DNA of 64,000 nucleotides from Leptolinea sp. HRD-7 (GCA_024363285.1 AP024710.1:1307001-1371000), one strand, 5' to 3'. Counted from the stretch's first letter, positions 1-8,192 are shown. The notes: generated by a model not told the origin, from the sequence alone. Program-made: numbers and translations.

Positions 1-93
1 GACGTATTCGAATGGTCCACCCCCGATGGGCCGGTCAACCTGCGAGTGGAGAAGGTGGTCTACCAGCCTGAGGCGGATGGTGTGTTTGATTAA
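1..93 (+). CDS. C-terminal tail of a GreA/GreB-like protein (5' end outside window)
   Basis: Thirty codons are open from the left edge to a TAA stop. The tail reads as a short beta-rich segment (EWSTPDGPVNLRVEKVVYQ) that resembles the end of the C-terminal FKBP-like domain of GreA/GreB transcript cleavage factors, where a 'TPxGxxxxxVxxV' pattern is usual. Only this tail is visible, so the family call is an inference from a short stretch. The stop is followed at once by a strong hairpin terminator, which supports it being a genuine gene end. Confidence 0.4.
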   Translation, partial: DVFEWSTPDGPVNLRVEKVVYQPEADGVFD

Positions 94-99
94 GGAAGG

Positions 100-134
100 C
101 GCCCTTCACGTCAACGTGGAGGGCGATTTTGTTT
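100..134 (+). terminator. Rho-independent terminator after the GreA-like gene
   Basis: The arms CGCCCTTCACGT (100-111) and ACGTGGAGGGCG (114-125) pair over 12 positions with one G-T wobble and a two-base loop, followed by ATTTTGTTTG. It lies 7 bases after the stop codon. Confidence 0.8.
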
Positions 135-191
135 GCCAGAAGTGTGATAACAGGACATAATTATTGTCAGGTGGAAACAAAGTATCGGGTA

Positions 192-217
192 GGATGCGCT
201 TGACTTTGGACGCATCC
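192..217. repeat. Palindromic repeat element, copy 1
   Basis: Arms GGATGCG (192-198) and CGCATCC (211-217) flank a 12-base centre beginning CTTGACTTT. The element is preceded by GGTA like the better copy at 255-280. It belongs to a small family of REP-like hairpins in this window; this copy has lost three outer-loop pairs. Confidence 0.65.
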
Positions 218-254
218 CTCTGACCAGGACCACATGATTGCTGAGAGTCAGGTA

Positions 255-280
255 GGATGCGCTCGATTTTGAGCGCATCC
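255..280. repeat. Palindromic repeat element, copy 2 (perfect)
   Basis: Arms GGATGCGCTC (255-264) and GAGCGCATCC (271-280) pair perfectly around the loop GATTTT and are followed by TTATTTATT, so it could also act as a terminator. Copy 1 lies 38 bases upstream and a variant lies at 21896-21919. No gene encoding a REP-associated transposase is in the window. Confidence 0.75.
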
Positions 281-699
281 TTATTTATTAAGAATTGATC
301 AATGCCAATGTGGTTGACCAACCCTGACGGCGTCAGCAAACCCCGGTCATTCCTGCCTGCGCACGGAACATGTGTGGAGATGGTCGCCCGCAAGATCCGT
401 CAGGATGGCGATGAGCGGGGATTCTGATTAATGGATACACGTCATACCAGCAACGGCAAGGACGCCTTTGGACGTGTGCCGTATTTGGCCGCCTGAAATT
501 TTCCTTTCGATTATTAAAGGCGATTTTTATTGTATTTTTATGATTAAGGTACATACAATGACCATAGTGCTCAATACGATGAGCGTCCTGAATGTGTGGT
601 TTAGGATCCAGGTATTAAGCTTTTCCTGATCTTATCGTAAGTTTTTGCTTGTCCAAATGAGTTGGGTCAACAGATGTATTTCACAATAAGAGGTACGAG
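281..699. other. Gene-poor interval
   Basis: No convincing gene was seen. A short open stretch near 345-428 ends with residues MVARKIRQDGDERGF before a stop; it could be a decayed gene end, but it has no start and no recognised family. The last 100 bases become AT-rich and hold the leader of the amidohydrolase. Confidence 0.4.
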
Positions 700-752
700 A
701 TGACAAGGATAGTGCTTAAAAGTGGATCTCTTTACTGCTCTTATCGCTGATA
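700..752 (+). other. Detached signal-peptide start of the amidohydrolase (frameshift)
   Basis: An ATG at 700 has a good ribosome site (AGAGG at 690-694) and encodes MTRIVLK, then runs to a stop. In the next frame the sequence directly continues as KWISLLLLSLILFITVCS, a textbook lipoprotein signal peptide ending in a lipobox cysteine, fused in frame to the amidohydrolase. One extra A in the AAAA run at 718-721 would join the two. I therefore read 700-2387 as one gene interrupted by a one-base deletion, a sequencing error, or a slippery tract. Confidence 0.6.
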
Positions 753-2387
753 TTGTTCATCACCGTTTGTTCATTCGATAGTCCGTCGTCAAAATTGACG
801 CTGTTCGTGAATGGCACAATCTACATCGATGCTGACAATAAAGTGGAAAACCTGCTTGTTAGCGATGGCCTTGTGGTTGCTTATAATGTAAATCCACAGG
901 ATTATCAAAATGCTGAGATTGTGGATCTGAATGGCGCTGCAGCCTACCCGGGCTTCAACGACAGCCATGTCCATCTTGTCAGTATGGCTGTTGCGGGAAG
1001 CATCCTCGTTCCAACAAAGGGAGAAACAGACCCGACGAAGATAGCGGCCATTGTAGGAAATCGATGCAAAGAAGTCCCTGAGGGGACTCCGGTAATGGCA
1101 CATGGATTTGTGCTTCAAAATTATGATACAGACTGGGGGCTTAATGATCTGGCGAACCTGGATGCGGCAACCGGGCCTGATTGTCCGGTGATGATCGCCG
1201 ATCAATTGGGTCACAGCTATATTGTCAACACCGCGGCTATGCGCCTCAGCAACCTTGATGGTCTAACAGCGGATCCACCTGGTGGAAAGATAGTAAAGCA
1301 TGATGGCAAACCGACAGGCATGCTCAGGGAAACAGCCGGTTCGATTGTCGGGAATGCGGCAATTTTTCCACTGGTACAAGACAGCAAGGTCAAACCGTTC
1401 GCCCTGGGATTAATCAAGAAATGGGCTGCCATGGGCTATACATCTGTTGTTGATCTGATGGGTGGTCCGATGGGGAGAACGATGAAGACAGACCTATGCC
1501 GAGACCTGGAAAGCGAAGGCTCTCTCCCCCTTCGGGTTTATTATGCCTACACATTCTTCAATTTGGACGATCTGGAAGATTATCAAACCGCGGGTAAAGA
1601 TACCGAATTGGTGCGATTTTCAGGTCTAAAGCTTTTCGTTGACGGGGCGGCTGGCCAGGGCGGTGCCTGGACAAGCTGGGCGAACACACTTGGCGATCAC
1701 GGTCTCAATGCGGTGGCCACTGATGACTCTTATGGTGAAAAGTACAATCTATTCAGAATTCTTGAAAAATCCGAGCAACTCGGGCTTGACATGCACTATC
1801 ATGTCGGGGGAGACGCGGGAATTGATGCCGTGTTGAGTGCCATCGAAGCGGTAAAAGCAAAAAATGGTTCTTTGAAAGGCACACACACCTTATATCACCT
1901 GGGGCTGATTACGGACGATCAGATCTTGAGGATGAAAGCGTTGGGTTCCAATGTTATCGCGGGAGTGCAGCCGTCACTTCATTGGGAATTTCAGCGGCCC
2001 CAAACCGAATATTATTACGGTGAGCATGCGAAAGGATCATATCCGTATTCGAAGATGAAGGATGCCGGTATTACCCTTGCCTTTTCCACTGATTACGCGT
2101 CTAACAAAGAAGATCTAAGCTGGCCAACTGAAATAATGAGAGTGGCACTTACCGGCGGCGGCAATCCTGATAATCAACCATTGACCATGCGGGATATGAT
2201 CGAAGGATTTACAGTGGGCGGCTTTGCCACTACCCGCGAAACTAAAGTGGGCAAGCTGCATGTTGGCTACAAGGCTGATCTGGTGGTGTATGCGAAGGAT
2301 TTGTACTCGATTCCCCCAGGAGAACTTTCAAAAGACAATCCGCGTGTTCTTTCCACATGGATTGGAGGGAAGAAGATAACCCCATAA
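753..2387 (+). CDS. Amidohydrolase family protein (YtcJ-like), probable lipoprotein with frameshifted 5' end
   Basis: This is a metal-dependent amidohydrolase of the YtcJ/N-substituted formamide deformylase-like group (amidohydrolase 3). The HxH metal motif is at residues 72-74 (GFNDSHVHL), a GLKLFVDGAAG segment around residue 296 carries the mid-protein substrate/metal region, and STDYASNKEDLSW near the C-terminus carries the last metal aspartate. Length (544 residues from this start) is normal for the family. The only start in frame is a TTG at 753 inside the hydrophobic signal core, which is unlikely to be real; the natural start is probably ATG 700 before a one-base frameshift. With the leader restored it would be an exported lipoprotein. 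The substrate cannot be predicted. It is a single gene with no operon partners. Confidence 0.8.
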   Translation: MFITVCSFDSPSSKLTLFVNGTIYIDADNKVENLLVSDGLVVAYNVNPQDYQNAEIVDLNGAAAYPGFNDSHVHLVSMAVAGSILVPTKGETDPTKIAAIVGNRCKEVPEGTPVMAHGFVLQNYDTDWGLNDLANLDAATGPDCPVMIADQLGHSYIVNTAAMRLSNLDGLTADPPGGKIVKHDGKPTGMLRETAGSIVGNAAIFPLVQDSKVKPFALGLIKKWAAMGYTSVVDLMGGPMGRTMKTDLCRDLESEGSLPLRVYYAYTFFNLDDLEDYQTAGKDTELVRFSGLKLFVDGAAGQGGAWTSWANTLGDHGLNAVATDDSYGEKYNLFRILEKSEQLGLDMHYHVGGDAGIDAVLSAIEAVKAKNGSLKGTHTLYHLGLITDDQILRMKALGSNVIAGVQPSLHWEFQRPQTEYYYGEHAKGSYPYSKMKDAGITLAFSTDYASNKEDLSWPTEIMRVALTGGGNPDNQPLTMRDMIEGFTVGGFATTRETKVGKLHVGYKADLVVYAKDLYSIPPGELSKDNPRVLSTWIGGKKITP

Positions 2388-2896
2388 TATTTTCCCGTCG
2401 GGCGATCGGAAACTATTTAATTGTTTTCCGGATCGTAATTGCATGGATACGTTAAGATATGTTATCCATTGTATGTGATAGTTAATTGATTTGGTTTTTC
2501 TGGTCAAAACATTGTTTTCCATGTTGGCCCATGGTACCGGTGGAATTTAAATCTTCGGAACACAGGTAACCTCATTGCCGTAAAGAACGCCATGATTTGC
2601 CGCTCGATCAACAAGTTCGAAGACCGGAATAGTGACATAACCTGGTGGGCTCGTACTGGCTGTTGATCTTCCCGCTGATGCCGGGCGTGGGGGGGATGTG
2701 GTATGAGCGCGCGGGGCCGTCACATTAGCCATGTTGGATTGTTAATCTCACGGCTGGTTCCCTGGTTTCGCGTGGCTTTCTGCACACCGCCTGGAAAAAG
2801 CGATATCATCAGGGTTGGCCGGATGAAATGTAGCCCGGCCGCAGGTAAAATACAGAAGTACCGGCATTGAACTACCTTGATTTAAGGAATAGACCC
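2388..2896. other. Gene-poor interval with possible remnants
   Basis: About 500 bases without a convincing gene. On the plus strand near 2640-2705 an open stretch encodes the hydrophobic SYWLLIFPLMPGVGGMWYE, which looks like a piece of a membrane protein, without a start and with little left on either side. A minus-strand open frame (2547-2732) has no support. I regard this as decayed sequence. Confidence 0.35.
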
Positions 2897-3517
2897 ATGA
2901 TCGTCTGCCCGTGGTGCGGCACCAACTATACCGAGTTCCAGTCCAACTGCAAGAATTGCGGTGGGATCATGCAGGCGGCAGAAGAGCCGGCCGGCCCGGC
3001 GGTTTCAACGGGCAGCATCCCCGTGCCGCCGCCTGCGCCGAGAGAGATCTCCAACCAGTACGTGTGGCGGATTATGACGACCGATGGATGGTCGATCGCC
3101 GCCCTGGTATTCACGCTGCTGGGGGGTATTTTCGGCCTGGTGGGCGCCGGGCTAACCCTGGGTTTTGTCACGGCTTTTGTGGGCATCCCGTTTATGGCGC
3201 TTGGCTTTGCCTGGCTCATACTTGGTGTTTCCCTCATGGTCTGGCGGTACAACAGAACGCTGAAAGTGGTTGAAGTGCTGCGTGACGGCGTTTCGGCCAG
3301 AGGCGAAATTGTTGACGTACAGGAGAACTTCTCTGTGCGCGTCAATCACCGGCATCCCTGGGTGATTCGCTACCGGTTCCATATTAATGGAGAAACGTAT
3401 ACAGGAGAAGTTTCCACCCTGAACCCGGCGGGAAGAGACTTCAGGGCGGGGAATGTTGTGTGCGTTTTGTTCCTGCCGGCTGAACCGCAGTGGAACTGCA
3501 TTTATCCGCATCCATGA
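2897..3517 (+). CDS. Zinc-ribbon membrane protein with DUF3592-like domain
   Basis: A 206-residue protein beginning MIVCPWCGTNY. An N-terminal zinc ribbon (CPWC...CKNC, residues about 4-28) is followed by a proline-rich linker, two transmembrane helices (about residues 73-95 and 98-120) and a C-terminal beta domain. That domain contains VEVLRDGVSARGEIVDV and an IRYRFHINGETYTGEVS strand pair typical of the DUF3592 / SPFH-neighbour beta domains found in bacterial membrane proteins. I chose ATG 2897 because AAGGAA lies 8 bases upstream; an upstream TTG at 2867 has no such site. Function unknown. It stands alone. Confidence 0.75.
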   Translation: MIVCPWCGTNYTEFQSNCKNCGGIMQAAEEPAGPAVSTGSIPVPPPAPREISNQYVWRIMTTDGWSIAALVFTLLGGIFGLVGAGLTLGFVTAFVGIPFMALGFAWLILGVSLMVWRYNRTLKVVEVLRDGVSARGEIVDVQENFSVRVNHRHPWVIRYRFHINGETYTGEVSTLNPAGRDFRAGNVVCVLFLPAEPQWNCIYPHP

Positions 3518-3598
3518 GGTATGAAAAGGAATGAGATTCATGTACCTTAACTGAGAGAGGGGGCAATGAATGCGTTGATGGGATATGTCACAGAAAGT

Positions 3599-3625
3599 GG
3601 AATGTGCTTGATTTTTTGCGTATCC
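3599..3625. repeat. Degenerate copy of the palindromic repeat
   Basis: GGAATGTGCTTGATTTTTTG followed by CGTATCC matches the order and centre of the 192-217 element with several changes, so the two arms no longer pair fully. It is probably a decayed member of the same family. Confidence 0.4.
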
Positions 3626-3675
3626 CATTGACGCGAGTTACCCGGCCACCACGCGGAAATAGTCGTTCAAAACAT

Positions 3676-3704
3676 TGACATTTATACGCCATTGGCGTAC
3701 TATT
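3676..3704 (+). promoter_or_regulatory. Promoter with embedded operator palindrome for the NadS-like gene
   Basis: A -35 box TTGACA (3676-3681) and a -10 box TACTAT (3699-3704) are 17 bases apart. The spacer holds the perfect 15-base palindrome TACGCCATTGGCGTA (3686-3700). This is where an autoregulating antitoxin repressor would bind and block RNA polymerase. Binding by the downstream protein is inferred. Confidence 0.7.
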
Positions 3705-3767
3705 TTTATACAAACCTGCCATATCAATCTACAAGGTCCAATACTTTCAAATAATTCAGGGTTTCCC

Positions 3768-4061
3768 ATGAAAGACGAACTATTCTACGAATTACTGGAT
3801 AGCGTAAAAGAAGGCGGCCAGGTATTGCGCGGCGAAAAAGAAGCGTCACGCAAATTCCCCTATGACAGCCTGGATATCAAACATATCCGTGAAAAATACA
3901 ACCTCACGCAGGAGCAGTTTGCCGTCATGCTGGGTATCAGCGTGCGTACCCTGCGTAACTGGGAGCAGGGCCGGCGGGTACCGGAAGGCCCCGCTATGGT
4001 TCTTTTGCGTGTGGCTGACCGGAACCCGAAGGCGATACTGGATGTGGTTGGAGTCAAATAG
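3768..4061 (+). CDS. NadS-type helix-turn-helix antitoxin, apparently without its toxin
   Basis: A 97-residue protein with an acidic N-terminus (MKDELFYELLDSVKEGGQVL) and a Cro/C1-type helix-turn-helix (IREKYNLTQEQFAVMLGISV, then RTLRNWEQGRRVPEGPA). This is the layout of NadS/HigA2-type antitoxins, which bind a RelE-like toxin and repress their own operon. Such toxins are normally encoded just upstream, but only about 60 bases separate the promoter from this gene and no toxin remains there. The following gene is unrelated. The start chosen is the ATG that begins the family-typical MKDELF; an upstream ATT/TTG extension runs through the promoter and is not credible. It may be an antidote-only remnant or now serve as a solo regulator. 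Confidence 0.8.
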   Translation: MKDELFYELLDSVKEGGQVLRGEKEASRKFPYDSLDIKHIREKYNLTQEQFAVMLGISVRTLRNWEQGRRVPEGPAMVLLRVADRNPKAILDVVGVK

Positions 4062-4116
4062 CGCTCCTTTCACCAGTATCAACCAGTTATCATAAGAACT
4101 AAGTAAAGGAGAAAAT

Positions 4117-4563
4117 TTGAATTTATCAAACAATGTGACAGAGGATGATTTTGCCGAAATATCAAAATTATCCTGGGAGTGCATCAGCCCGGTCATCATG
4201 ACGGTACGGGGGAAAAATCCAGACATCAAAAATGACGCGTATCGCACATTGAACGAAGGCCAGAAGGCGGTCTTCAGTTTTCACGTCTACTACGACCATG
4301 CCAAAAAGGATCCGGAGAGCTTTGTGTACTGGAGCAGGCTGTATTTGCAGATGAACTTTTTCGGCGAGATCAAAAAAGGCGCCCTGTATTTCGCAAACCA
4401 GGACTATGCCAACCTGCTGGCGGAGATCGAAGGGTGCCTGACCGGGACGAATAACAGCGATCCGCAACAGTTGTATGAACAACTCAAGTCTATTGGAGAA
4501 GAGCACATCATCCGGATGGGCAAGGCTATCAAGGCAAACAGGCCGTATTTTTTCACCGGCTGA
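4117..4563 (+). CDS. Hypothetical protein
   Basis: A 148-residue soluble, largely helical protein. The start is TTG 4117 with AAAGGAG 6-7 bases upstream and no better ATG nearby. The mid-region (LNEGQKAVFSFHVYYDHAKK, then a YWSRLYLQMNFF segment) has regularly spaced aromatic and acidic residues; this recalls small DUF-type proteins of immunity or stress context, but I do not recognise the family. It follows the NadS-like gene by 55 bases and may share its promoter. No export signal. Confidence 0.65.
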   Translation: MNLSNNVTEDDFAEISKLSWECISPVIMTVRGKNPDIKNDAYRTLNEGQKAVFSFHVYYDHAKKDPESFVYWSRLYLQMNFFGEIKKGALYFANQDYANLLAEIEGCLTGTNNSDPQQLYEQLKSIGEEHIIRMGKAIKANRPYFFTG

Positions 4564-4905
4564 GAGTTGGCGGTTTGACACCGCCCCCCGCACGATATCT
4601 GTATAATGACATCACGATGAACCATCATTCAGAACGGCGGCCGGGTGCAGGTCACCTTTATTAAGCCCACACCGGGAAGCCTGGGCGGGGTGATCCCGCC
4701 GTGTATCTTTATCTGTCTGGTGAGGAAGCGGGTGAAGTCAGCCCGGGTCTGTTCAAAAAATCCTGCGATGAATTGAATCGATTTCTCAGAGAACAGACTG
4801 ATCTGATAAACGTATGGTCGGGTCGAATCCTGCGTTGAAGCCGTATATTTATCGTGAGCTCAGAACTTGTACCTCACAAATCACCATCAAAAATCGGGTG
4901 ACATC
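4564..4905. other. Gene-poor interval with a possible gene tail
   Basis: No full gene is visible. A plus-strand frame from about 4700 to a stop at 4838 encodes a plausible protein tail (YLYLSGEEAGEVSPGLFKKS and so on) opened by a stop codon and lacking a good start, so it may be the end of a decayed gene. The TATAAT-like box at about 4601 has no obvious target. Confidence 0.3.
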
Positions 4906-5355
4906 ATGAAGATTGAAATTATTCGGGCAATACCGGAAGAATCAGAAAACCTAAAACAGATCGCGGTTCTTTCAAAAAGCCACTGGGGCTACCCTGAAGC
5001 GTTGATCTCAAAATGGGCGCAGACGGCGATCATTACGCCTCAGGCGATTGAAGAAGACCGGGTATTTAAAGCCTGCGCCGATGGCGTCGTCATCGGGTGG
5101 TACAGGCTGACGCCGCGCCTGCCCGTCAATGAACTGGAAGATCTGTGGGTGCTGCCGGAATATCTCGGTAAGGGAGTGGGGCGGACACTTTTTGAACATG
5201 CCGTTATTCAGGCAAAAAGTACGGGGGCCGGTCAACTTGAACTGGCGGCCGACCCCAACGCCGAGCCTTTTTATACACACATGGGCTGTCGGAAGATTGG
5301 AGAAGTTATCTCTGAATGGGGACGCGCCATTCCGCATTTGATGCTCGAGCTGTAA
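4906..5355 (+). CDS. GNAT family N-acetyltransferase
   Basis: A 149-residue acetyl-CoA-dependent transferase. Motif A is clear: LEDLWVLPEYLGKGVGRTLF (residues about 76-95), with the acetyl-CoA phosphate loop YLGKGVG. The tail has the usual AEPFYTHMGCRKIGE pattern of motif B. ATG 4906 is preferred over TTG 4867, since GGGTGA lies upstream and the protein begins directly with the first beta strand (MKIEIIRAI). The acceptor substrate is unknown. Single-gene unit. Confidence 0.88.
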   Translation: MKIEIIRAIPEESENLKQIAVLSKSHWGYPEALISKWAQTAIITPQAIEEDRVFKACADGVVIGWYRLTPRLPVNELEDLWVLPEYLGKGVGRTLFEHAVIQAKSTGAGQLELAADPNAEPFYTHMGCRKIGEVISEWGRAIPHLMLEL

Positions 5356-5627
5356 CACGGGTAAAACGCCGCGAAAAATATCAACCCGTATGTGTGCTGA
5401 ATAGTTTTTTATCGATGGATAGACCTTTTGTAACAAAGATTTGAATAATCAAAAACCAAATATTAAACACTCCTTGATGAAGCCTTAACATACGAACGGC
5501 AAAATAATAGAGTGACAACCGGTGGTTTTACAGGTATTCCCCGGTAACCAGTCAATTCTATTTCCCGGTCTGCCCGGGTATCTGTTGGTTAACCGTTGGG
5601 AAAAAGGGTTGAAAGGATAGGTTCATC

Positions 5628-6689
5628 ATGGGAAATAACATCCTGTTTATTTGCGGTACGTTAAACCAGACAACCCAGATGTACAGCATTGCCCGGGAAT
5701 TACAGGAGCATACCTGTTACTTTACGCCATTCTATCTTGAGGGCTTTACCGCGATTTTGCACCGCATGGGACTGATGGAAAACACAGCTGTGGGAGATAA
5801 AATTTCGAAGCGAGTTCATCAATTTCTCGCCGAAAAGAATGTGCTGGTAGATCCCGGCGGAAAACGGGATAACTATGATCTGGTGGTGATGTGTACCGAT
5901 CTGCTGGTGCAGAAAAATCTGCGCGGTAAACGCCTGTTGTTGGTTCAAGAGGGCATGACCGAACCGGAAGGCATCCGCTACGCCGGCGTGCGGCTGTTTG
6001 GGCTGCCCCGTTATGTGGCCAACACGGCTACTTTTGGACTTTCAAACGCGTATCATCGATTTTGCGTAGCCTCACCCGGTTATCGGGACCTGTTCATCCG
6101 AAAGGGTATACCGGCGGAAAAGCTGGTGGTCACCGGTATACCCAATTTTGACAATGTGGCGTCATTTTTGAAGAATGATTTTCCGCATCACGGTTTTGTG
6201 CTGGCGGCCACGTCGCCCACTCGCGAAACATTTCAACGCGATGACCGCGAAGGGTTTATCCGGAAAGTCATGGAGATAGCGAACGGCCGGCAGGTGATCT
6301 TCAAACTGCACCCGGCGGAACAGGAAAAGCGTTCCCGACGCGAAATTGAAAGGCTGGCTCCCGGAGCGCTGGTGTTCCAGGATGGAAACATCAACGAAAT
6401 GATCGCCAATTGTTCTGTGCTGGTCACACAATTCTCCACAGTCACTTATGTTGGGCTCGCGCTGGGTAAAGAAGTGTATTCTTACCTGGATTTAGAAGAA
6501 TTGAAGCGGTTGATGCCGATTCAAAATGGCGGGACGTCAGCCAGTCACATAGCGGATGAATGCCGCGCGCTGCTGGCGTCACCCTTGCCAAAGCCAGCTT
6601 CCGAATTGCCGCGAACCGGGTGGTTTTCTGGAAAAATTCAATCACGCTGGTTGCAAGAGCCGAGGTTGAACGGATTGGGCAGAGCCTGA
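5628..6689 (+). CDS. GT-B-fold glycosyltransferase / CDP-glycerol transferase-like protein
   Basis: A 353-residue protein with two Rossmann-like halves. It starts MGNNILFICGTLNQTTQMYS, like the N-terminal nucleotide-fold of GT-B enzymes. The second half contains FCVASPGYRDLF, VVTGIPNFDNV, VIFKLHPAE and a C-terminal LVTQFSTVTYVGLALGKEV loop, as in CDP-glycerol glycerophosphotransferases, capsule LpxB-like transferases and UDP-GlcNAc 2-epimerase relatives. The KLHPAE motif usually contacts the sugar nucleotide. ATG 5628 has AAGGAT upstream. The end may be altered: the neighbouring frame continues with ERIGQSLINTLNN, a typical last helix, from about 6650 to 6742, suggesting a late frameshift. 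Donor and acceptor are unknown, and no cell-surface gene cluster surrounds it. Confidence 0.7.
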   Translation: MGNNILFICGTLNQTTQMYSIARELQEHTCYFTPFYLEGFTAILHRMGLMENTAVGDKISKRVHQFLAEKNVLVDPGGKRDNYDLVVMCTDLLVQKNLRGKRLLLVQEGMTEPEGIRYAGVRLFGLPRYVANTATFGLSNAYHRFCVASPGYRDLFIRKGIPAEKLVVTGIPNFDNVASFLKNDFPHHGFVLAATSPTRETFQRDDREGFIRKVMEIANGRQVIFKLHPAEQEKRSRREIERLAPGALVFQDGNINEMIANCSVLVTQFSTVTYVGLALGKEVYSYLDLEELKRLMPIQNGGTSASHIADECRALLASPLPKPASELPRTGWFSGKIQSRWLQEPRLNGLGRA

Positions 6690-6836
6690 TCAATACGCTT
6701 AACAATATTCCCTGCTTTGATGAGAGCAGTCTGGACGCGTAAAAATGTGACGCGTATTCGGCGAATGCTGTTCTTGGCCCGCTGTTGAAATTAAATTTCT
6801 TTCTCATCGTACATAAAAGACACGAAATACCATCAT

Positions 6837-6891
6837 CCTTATACAAAGGTATCGTCTGATCCCAAACGGGATTAATAACCTTTGTATAAGG
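6837..6891. repeat. Nested hairpin: 14-bp perfect inverted repeat
   Basis: CCTTATACAAAGGT (6837-6850) and ACCTTTGTATAAGG (6878-6891) are perfect complements. Inside the 27-base centre a second hairpin, ATCCC-AAAC-GGGAT, can form (about 6859-6872). The structure lies between the GT-B gene and the DUF1295 gene, 84 bases before the latter's start. There is no U-tract, so it is not an ordinary terminator. Confidence 0.75.
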
Positions 6892-6974
6892 TTATTCGTG
6901 CAATTCTTACAATGTGTACAATAAGACTATTGGTATTAAACGGTACTCTGTACTTGCTCAGGGAGAAAACCAGC

Positions 6975-7841
6975 ATGAAAAAGACAGACCTAAGATCACT
7001 TATCGCTTTTCCTTTATTGATTTTTGTCGGTATTCTGGTCGCGATGGCCGGCAGCCAAAACGGGGCTGTGTTCGCCGGCATTCCAGTCTTCGCGCTGACA
7101 GTCGGCTTGGCTTTCATCATCCAGTGGCTGGTTTTCGTCCCATCGTTTCTCTATCAGACGGAAAAATATTTTGACCTCACGGGAAGCCTCACCTATATTT
7201 CGCTGACGACCTTCGCGTTCCTGGTCACGCCGGGTGTGGACCTGCGGTCTACCCTGCTCTTTGTTCTGGTATTGGCGTGGGCGATACGCCTTGGCACTTT
7301 TTTGTTCACCCGCATCAAGAAAGCCGGTAAGGATGACCGTTTTGACGAGATCAAACCGTCCTTTATCCGGTTCCTCAATGTCTGGACTATTCAGGCATTG
7401 TGGGTCACCTTTACCGCCGCGGCGGCCTGGGTGGCGATCACCTCCAGCATCAAGAAGGATATCGATACTTTCGCTATCATCGGCTTGATCATCTGGGTAA
7501 TAGGTTTCGCGATTGAAGCGACGGCTGACACACAAAAAAGCCGTTTCAACGCAAACCCGGAAAATAAAGGAAAATTTATCAACACAGGGCTCTGGTCCAG
7601 GTCCCGTCACCCGAACTACTTTGGCGAGATCACGCTCTGGGTGGGTATCGCGGTGATCGCCATCCCCGTTTTACAGGGCTGGCAGTGGATCGCGCTGATC
7701 TCTCCGGTATTTGTTACTCTGCTGCTGACCCGTGTCAGTGGAATTCCCCTGCTTGAAAATAAAGCCGATAAAAAATGGGGTGGCCAACCAGACTATGAAG
7801 AATATAAGAAAAAAACCCCGGTGTTGATTCCGCGGTTGTAA
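6975..7841 (+). CDS. DUF1295 family membrane protein (steroid 5-alpha-reductase-like)
   Basis: A 288-residue integral membrane protein with about seven hydrophobic segments. The C-terminal part carries the signature of the isoprenylcysteine methyltransferase/5-alpha-reductase fold: FINTGLWSRSRHPNYFGE, then LLTRVSGIPLLE and the closing YEEYKKKTPVLIPRL, which match DUF1295. Relatives are NAD(P)H-binding reductases or are uncharacterised. ATG 6975 is supported by GGGAGAA 7 bases upstream; longer in-frame starts run into the hairpin at 6878-6891. Monocistronic. Confidence 0.85.
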   Translation: MKKTDLRSLIAFPLLIFVGILVAMAGSQNGAVFAGIPVFALTVGLAFIIQWLVFVPSFLYQTEKYFDLTGSLTYISLTTFAFLVTPGVDLRSTLLFVLVLAWAIRLGTFLFTRIKKAGKDDRFDEIKPSFIRFLNVWTIQALWVTFTAAAAWVAITSSIKKDIDTFAIIGLIIWVIGFAIEATADTQKSRFNANPENKGKFINTGLWSRSRHPNYFGEITLWVGIAVIAIPVLQGWQWIALISPVFVTLLLTRVSGIPLLENKADKKWGGQPDYEEYKKKTPVLIPRL

Positions 7842-8192
7842 AAATTCCTGCCGCCTGACGGTGGTTATCAACATCGGGATGCTTATATATTGTCTGCCTG
7901 TATCGCCGGAAGAATGTCTGTGGTTGAGAGACGGCTGATCCTGAGTCCTCAAAAATGGGCTCTCATATCAACTTCAGCAATGTGAAAGAGCGTGATTGAT
8001 ACAGGTGAAGTATTAAATATGGATAAGAGAGGCATGGATACCCGGATAAGAAACAATATGTGGAATGATCAGAATTGCCAGAGATCAGCAAAGAAGCCTC
8101 CTGCGATTTGAACAGATCCGGTATGTGTTAATTTCTTCATTAATGTAAAATAAAACAAAATTAGCCCGAATTCACGAAATTGGAGGATTTTC
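7842..8192. other. Gene-poor interval
   Basis: About 350 bases between the DUF1295 and PAS genes. I see no conserved coding piece, no RNA structure and no strong hairpin. The last 60 bases are AT-rich and probably hold the promoter of the PAS gene. Confidence 0.4.

Noticed and set aside
192-280. Possible CRISPR repeats
   Set aside because: Only two copies, unequal, with a 37-base gap and no array or cas genes; the palindromic form fits REP-like elements.
3152-3628. 158-residue minus-strand open frame
   Set aside because: Antisense to the zinc-ribbon gene, with no family resemblance; the plus-strand gene has zinc motifs and a ribosome site.
4808-4832. tRNA T-arm-like text (GGGTCGAATCC)
   Set aside because: The flanking bases do not form a 5-bp stem and no acceptor or anticodon arm can be folded around it.
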